Shown: one piece after another, positions 60,327 through 64,000 of the stretch
How the letters are laid out: every line of letters starts with the position of its first letter
How positions within the stretch are numbered: position 1 is the first letter of the stretch
DNA from: Duganella guangzhouensis
Lineage (GTDB): Bacteria; Pseudomonadota; Gammaproteobacteria; Burkholderiales; Burkholderiaceae_D
DNA length: 64,000 bases
Direction: 5' to 3'
NCBI RefSeq assembly: GCF_009674535.1
Contig: NZ_WKJK01000007.1
Span: 186,001-250,000 of the forward strand
The notes under the pieces: generated by a model
Database searches by the model: none
What the model was told of the DNA's origin: nothing
What the model saw: the letters and a program-made list of their open reading frames with translations, nothing else
Program-made: the position numbers and the translations under genes

Positions 60327-62082
60327 ATACGACAATCGCCGCGACTTCGATGGCCAGCCCCGGCTCATCCTGATCACCAGCATCGCCGCCGTGGTCGGCG
60401 CCTGCAGCACCGTCACCGCCGACCTGCTGCTGCACGCCATCCGCTTCTTCACCAACCTGTTCTTCTTCCAGACCCTGTCGACGCAATTCACCTCGCCGGC
60501 CACCCACACGCTGGGCGCCTGGGTGATCGTGGTGCCGGTGATCGGCGGCCTGATCATCGGCCTGATCGCCCGCTACGGCACCGAGGCCATCCGCGGCCAC
60601 GGCATCCCCGAGGCGATCGAAGCCATCATGTTCAAGAAGTCCACCATGTCGCCCAAGGTCGCGGTGCTGAAGCCGCTGGCGTCCGGCATCGCCATCGGCA
60701 GCGGCGGCCCGTTTGGCGCCGAAGGCCCGATCATCATGACCGGTGGCGCGGTCGGCTCGCTGGTGGCGCAGCACTTCCACCTGACCAGCGCCGAGCGCAA
60801 GGCGCTGCTGGTGGCCGGCGCCACCGCTGGCATGACCGCCGTATTCGGCACGCCGATCGCGGCGCTGCTGCTGGCGGTGGAACTGCTGCTGTTTGAACTG
60901 CGCCCGCGCAGCCTGGCGCCGGTGGCGGTGGCGTGCGCCGTGGCCGGCTTCCTGCGGCCGCTGCTGATCGAAAGCGGGCCGCTGTTCCCGCTGCACACCG
61001 CCGTGCTGCCGCCATCGGCCTTGATCTCCTGCCTGATCGGCGGCGTGCTATGCGGCGCCATGGCCTGGGCCTTGTCGACCGCGCTTTACCGCGTCGAAGA
61101 CGGCTTCCACAAACTGCCGATCCACTGGATGTGGTGGCCGGCGCTGGGCGGCCTGGCGGTTGGCATCGGCGGCTACTTCCAGCCGCGCGCGCTGGGCGTC
61201 GGCTATGACGTCATCGCCGACCTGCTGAACAACCACATGGCCGCCGCCGCCATCCTCAGCCTGCTGATCGCCAAGGCCGTGATCTGGCTGCTGGCACTGG
61301 GCTCGGGCACCTCGGGCGGCGTGCTGGCGCCGTTGCTGATGCTGGGCGCCGGCCTGGGCGCGCTGCTCGGTCCTTATCTGCCGGGCGGCGAACCGGCGGT
61401 GTGGCCGCTGGTGTTCATGGCCGCCACGCTGGGCGGCATGATGCGCGCGCCGGTGATGGCGGTGGTGTTCGCGTTCGAGCTGACGCACGACGTCAACGCG
61501 CTGCTGCCGGTACTGGCCACCGCCACCGTGGCGTATGGCTTCACCGTCATCACCATGCACCGCTCGATCCTGACCGAAAAGATTGCACGGCGGGGTCACC
61601 ACATCTACCGCGAATACGGCATCGACCCGATGGAGCGCCACAGCGTGGCCGAAGTGATGACCACGGCGGTGGACACCATCGACGCCGACGCCCTGATCAC
61701 CGACGTGATGAGTACTCACTTCCACGCCCACCCGCGCCACGGCGCCTATCCGGTGCTGCGTCAGGGCGCATTGGTCGGCATGCTGGACCGCCACGGCATC
61801 GCCAGCAAGCCGGATGCTGTGCGCGTGGGTGACCTGTTTGGCGTCAACGTACCGATCGTCGCGCTGGCCGATGAAACCTGCCGCGCGCTGGCCACGCGGC
61901 TGGCGGTGCACGGCGTCGGCCGGCTGCCGGTGGTGGCCGACATGCAGTCGCGCCGCCTGATCGGCATCATCAGCCACAGCGACTTAATGAAGCCGGCGCT
62001 GACCTTGCATGCCGAGGAACTGGAACGTCTAACCGTACGCAAGGTGAGGTTTTTTGGTAAGGCGCAGGCAGATATCGGATAA
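60319..62082 (+). CDS. CLC-type chloride channel/antiporter with CBS domains
   Basis: A 587-residue membrane protein. About ten hydrophobic helices carry the CLC filter motifs: SGGPFGAEGPIIMTG (the GxEGP gating Glu is present) and GSGTSGGVLAPLLMLG. The C-terminal 140 residues form two CBS domains (VAEVMTTAVDTIDADALITD and VPIVALADETCRALATRLAV). Domain order and length are as in bacterial CLC-CBS proteins, which exchange chloride for protons and help in acid stress. ATG at 60319 overlaps the MarR stop codon. Confidence 0.94.
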   Translation: MNKYDNRRDFDGQPRLILITSIAAVVGACSTVTADLLLHAIRFFTNLFFFQTLSTQFTSPATHTLGAWVIVVPVIGGLIIGLIARYGTEAIRGHGIPEAIEAIMFKKSTMSPKVAVLKPLASGIAIGSGGPFGAEGPIIMTGGAVGSLVAQHFHLTSAERKALLVAGATAGMTAVFGTPIAALLLAVELLLFELRPRSLAPVAVACAVAGFLRPLLIESGPLFPLHTAVLPPSALISCLIGGVLCGAMAWALSTALYRVEDGFHKLPIHWMWWPALGGLAVGIGGYFQPRALGVGYDVIADLLNNHMAAAAILSLLIAKAVIWLLALGSGTSGGVLAPLLMLGAGLGALLGPYLPGGEPAVWPLVFMAATLGGMMRAPVMAVVFAFELTHDVNALLPVLATATVAYGFTVITMHRSILTEKIARRGHHIYREYGIDPMERHSVAEVMTTAVDTIDADALITDVMSTHFHAHPRHGAYPVLRQGALVGMLDRHGIASKPDAVRVGDLFGVNVPIVALADETCRALATRLAVHGVGRLPVVADMQSRRLIGIISHSDLMKPALTLHAEELERLTVRKVRFFGKAQADIG

Positions 62083-62110
62083 TGGCGTTTTTGCCTGACC
62101 ACCGTTCGCC

Positions 62111-62785
62111 GTGTCCGACCAAGCTACCCTCGCCGATCGCATCGAAAATGCCCTGCCGCAGACGCAATGCACCAAGTGCGGCTATGACGGCTGCCGTCCG
62201 TACGCGGAAGCGATAGCGGCCGGCGCCGCCGACATCAACCAATGCCCGCCCGGTGGCGCCGAGGGCATCGAACGGCTGTCGGCCGTCACCGGCCGCAAGG
62301 TGATTCCACTGAATCCGGTCAACGGACTGGAACGGCCGCGCGCGGTCGCCTACATCGACGAATCGCTGTGCATCGGTTGCACGCTGTGCATCCAGGCGTG
62401 CCCGGTCGACGCCATTGTCGGCGCGGGTAAGCTGATGCACACCGTGGTGCCATCGCTATGCACCGGCTGCGACCTGTGCGTGGCGCCCTGCCCGGTCGAC
62501 TGCATCGTCATGTACCCGGTCACCGAAACCACCGGCTGGGCCGCATGGACGCAGAGCGATGCCAACGCCGCGCGCGAACGGCATGACTTCCGCAGCTTCC
62601 GCCTCAAGCGCGACAAGCAGGAAAACGACGCCCGCCTGGCCGCCAAGGCCCAGGAAAAGATGGAAAAAGTGAACACCATCGATCCCGCCGACGCCGAATC
62701 GGCGGCCGCGCTGGAACGCAAACGCGCCATCATCGCCGCCGCGATGGAGCGTGCACGATTGAAAAAAGAATCCGAGAACAAATGA
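62111..62785 (+). CDS. rsxB: RsxB/RnfB-family iron-sulfur electron-transport protein
   Basis: A 224-residue protein starting at GTG. The N-terminal Fe-S motif is [16 protein letters not shown], followed by two 2[4Fe-4S] ferredoxin motifs, [12 protein letters not shown] and [12 protein letters not shown]. The C terminus is a charged tail (about 150-224). In E. coli the Rsx complex reduces the SoxR sensor, and nth is the last gene of the rsx operon. Here nth follows with a four-base overlap, but the other rsx genes are absent, and the N-terminal membrane helix of canonical RnfB is missing. It may act as a soluble electron donor, perhaps to the Nth cluster; that is inference. Confidence 0.88.
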   Translation: MSDQATLADRIENALPQTQCTKCGYDGCRPYAEAIAAGAADINQCPPGGAEGIERLSAVTGRKVIPLNPVNGLERPRAVAYIDESLCIGCTLCIQACPVDAIVGAGKLMHTVVPSLCTGCDLCVAPCPVDCIVMYPVTETTGWAAWTQSDANAARERHDFRSFRLKRDKQENDARLAAKAQEKMEKVNTIDPADAESAAALERKRAIIAAAMERARLKKESENK

Positions 62786-63429
62786 ACGCAGCCAAACGCT
62801 ACGAAATGTTTGTGCGCTTCCGCGCCGCCAATCCCAAGCCCGTCACCGAACTGGAATACACCACACCGTTTGAATTGCTGATCGCCGTGCTGCTATCGGC
62901 GCAAGCGACCGACGTCGGCGTCAACAAAGCCACGCGCAAGCTGTACCCGGTGGCCAACACGCCGCAAGCGATGCTGGATCTGGGGCTCGACGAACTGACC
63001 GAATACATCCGCACCATCGGCCTGTACAAGACCAAAGCCAAGAACGTCATCGCCACCTGCCAGATCCTGGTGGAAAAGCATGGCGGCGTAGTACCGGAAG
63101 ATCGCGAATCGCTGGAAGAACTGCCGGGCGTCGGCCGCAAGACCGCCAACGTCGTGCTGAACACCGCCTTCGGCCAGCCGACCATGGCGGTAGACACTCA
63201 CATCTTCCGCGTCTCCAACCGCACCGGCCTGGCGCCGGGGAAGAACGTCGACATCGTCGAGCAAAAGCTATTGAAATTCGTCCCGAAAGAATTCCTGCAC
63301 GACGCCCACCACTGGCTGATCCTGCATGGCCGCTACACCTGCAAAGCGCGCAAGCCCGAATGCTGGAACTGCATCCAGCTCGACCTGTGCGACTACCGCA
63401 GCAAAACCCCAGCCCCCGCCAGCGCCTGA
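62782..63429 (+). CDS. nth: Endonuclease III
   Basis: A 215-residue DNA glycosylase/AP lyase for oxidised pyrimidines. The helix-hairpin-helix is [12 protein letters not shown], containing the catalytic Lys, and the catalytic Asp is in [13 protein letters not shown]. The C-terminal [4Fe-4S] site has the C-X6-C-X2-C-X5-C spacing ([17 protein letters not shown]). It overlaps rsxB by ATGA, indicating coupled translation. Confidence 0.97.
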   Translation: MNAAKRYEMFVRFRAANPKPVTELEYTTPFELLIAVLLSAQATDVGVNKATRKLYPVANTPQAMLDLGLDELTEYIRTIGLYKTKAKNVIATCQILVEKHGGVVPEDRESLEELPGVGRKTANVVLNTAFGQPTMAVDTHIFRVSNRTGLAPGKNVDIVEQKLLKFVPKEFLHDAHHWLILHGRYTCKARKPECWNCIQLDLCDYRSKTPAPASA

Positions 63430-63440
63430 CCAAATGTCCC

Positions 63441-63520
63441 CACTTCGGGGTCAGTTCCCAAAAACGGACATTGAGTCGCGCGCGACTCAATGTCCGTTTT
63501 TTGGAACTGACCCCGAAGTG
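63441..63520. repeat. 40-bp near-perfect palindrome between convergent genes
   Basis: Arms 63441-63480 and 63481-63520 match at 39 of 40 positions with no loop. It lies 12 bases after nth and 11 bases before the proB stop codon. It carries outer GGGGTCAGTTCC, shared in type with 31158-31242, and probably serves as a bidirectional terminator or a dispersed palindromic element. Confidence 0.85.
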
Positions 63521-63530
63521 GACACGAGCT

Positions 63531-64000
63531 CTAGACTAGTACCAGGTTGTCACGGTGGATGAGCTCTTTGCCTTCGACGAAGCCGAGGATGGCTTCGATT
63601 TCGCTCGATGGCTTGCGCATGATGCGGCGGGTTTCGTCGCTGGTGTAGTTGGACAATCCACGCGCCACCGGCTCGCCGGCTTCGTTGACGCAGGTGATGA
63701 CGGCGCCACGTCCAAACTCGCCTTTCACGCCCACCACGCCTATCGGCAGCAGCGATTTGCCATCACCGGTCAGCTTTTGCACCGCGCCGGCGTCCAGCAC
63801 CACTTGGCCGACGGTGTGCAGGTGATCGGCCATCCACTGCTTGCGCGCGGTCAGGTGGCCGGTCTGCGCCACCAGTTCGGTGCCGATGGACTCGCCATTG
63901 GCCAGCCGCGCCAGCACTTCGCTTTCGCGGCCATAGGCGATCACCGTGTGCGCGCCGGATTTGGCGGCGCGCTTGGCGGCCAGGATCTTGGTCAGCATGC
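63531..64000 (-). CDS. proB: Glutamate 5-kinase, C-terminal part (start outside window)
   Basis: The frame is open to the window edge. The visible 156 residues include the end of the amino-acid kinase domain ([32 protein letters not shown]) and a C-terminal PUA domain ([32 protein letters not shown]). ProB phosphorylates glutamate in proline biosynthesis, and full-length bacterial ProB with PUA is about 370 residues. It is convergent with nth. Confidence 0.95.
   Translation of the reverse strand, partial: MLTKILAAKRAAKSGAHTVIAYGRESEVLARLANGESIGTELVAQTGHLTARKQWMADHLHTVGQVVLDAGAVQKLTGDGKSLLPIGVVGVKGEFGRGAVITCVNEAGEPVARGLSNYTSDETRRIMRKPSSEIEAILGFVEGKELIHRDNLVLV

Overview
The window looks like chromosomal DNA of a GC-rich betaproteobacterium, most likely Oxalobacteraceae (the Duganella / Massilia / Janthinobacterium group). 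This is inferred from the protein families and gene order: glnE divergent from yhdP-nit-tldD, glnA-DUF4124-ntrB-ntrC, PHA metabolism, a PEP-CTERM protein, and many large TonB-dependent receptors (TBDRs) with near-identical signal peptides. I see no tRNA, rRNA, CRISPR array, phage or intact insertion sequence.

Layout. 1-9.3 kb: three TBDR genes (the first cut by the window edge). The first two are convergent paralogues flanking a 40-codon ORF, and the phenylalanine-repressible type DAHP synthase gene aroG follows. aroG is preceded by a Phe/Tyr-rich leader peptide and a terminator, a textbook attenuator layout. 9.3-18.7 kb: tldD, a nitrilase-family amidase and yhdP (minus strand), divergent from glnE. 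18.8-20 kb: a secreted Cache protein and the wreck of another TBDR. 20-25.4 kb: gap and tkt, rsmE, and a TPR/aspartyl-hydroxylase protein. 25.5-35.6 kb: two more TBDRs, an FAD oxidoreductase, a GAF histidine kinase and a 1.1-kb AT-rich intergenic region. 35.7-38.4 kb: corA, and an AraC regulator divergent from a short-chain dehydrogenase. 38.4-43.5 kb: the nitrogen-control block ntrC, ntrB, a DUF4124 protein and glnA, with a sigma-54 promoter and NtrC-like sites upstream of glnA. 43.5-48.7 kb: a rhodanese, a TAXI binding protein and a divergent bifunctional penicillin-binding protein. 48.9-53.2 kb: a tightly overlapping five-gene minus-strand operon (beta-propeller, polysaccharide deacetylase, sterol-desaturase-like, EI24, molybdopterin-binding domain). 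53.3-64 kb: an FKBP, an anti-sigma-like protein, HU, an acyl-CoA-binding protein, a PEP-CTERM lectin, a PHA granule protein, ferredoxin plus its reductase, a PHA depolymerase, MarR plus a chloride channel, rsxB-nth, and the end of proB.

How the genes fit together. GlnE modifies GlnA on a tyrosine that is present here, and NtrB/NtrC control glnA through the sigma-54 promoter, so most of the nitrogen-assimilation switch lies in one window. The TBDRs suggest a scavenging lifestyle on large substrates, but no substrate-specific enzymes or FecIR-type regulators sit beside them. The observations most worth a second look are the aroG attenuator, the overlapping envelope operon at 48.9-53.2 kb, the small ORF between two TBDRs, long perfect palindromes between convergent genes, and the altered glycosyltransferase motif in the penicillin-binding protein.
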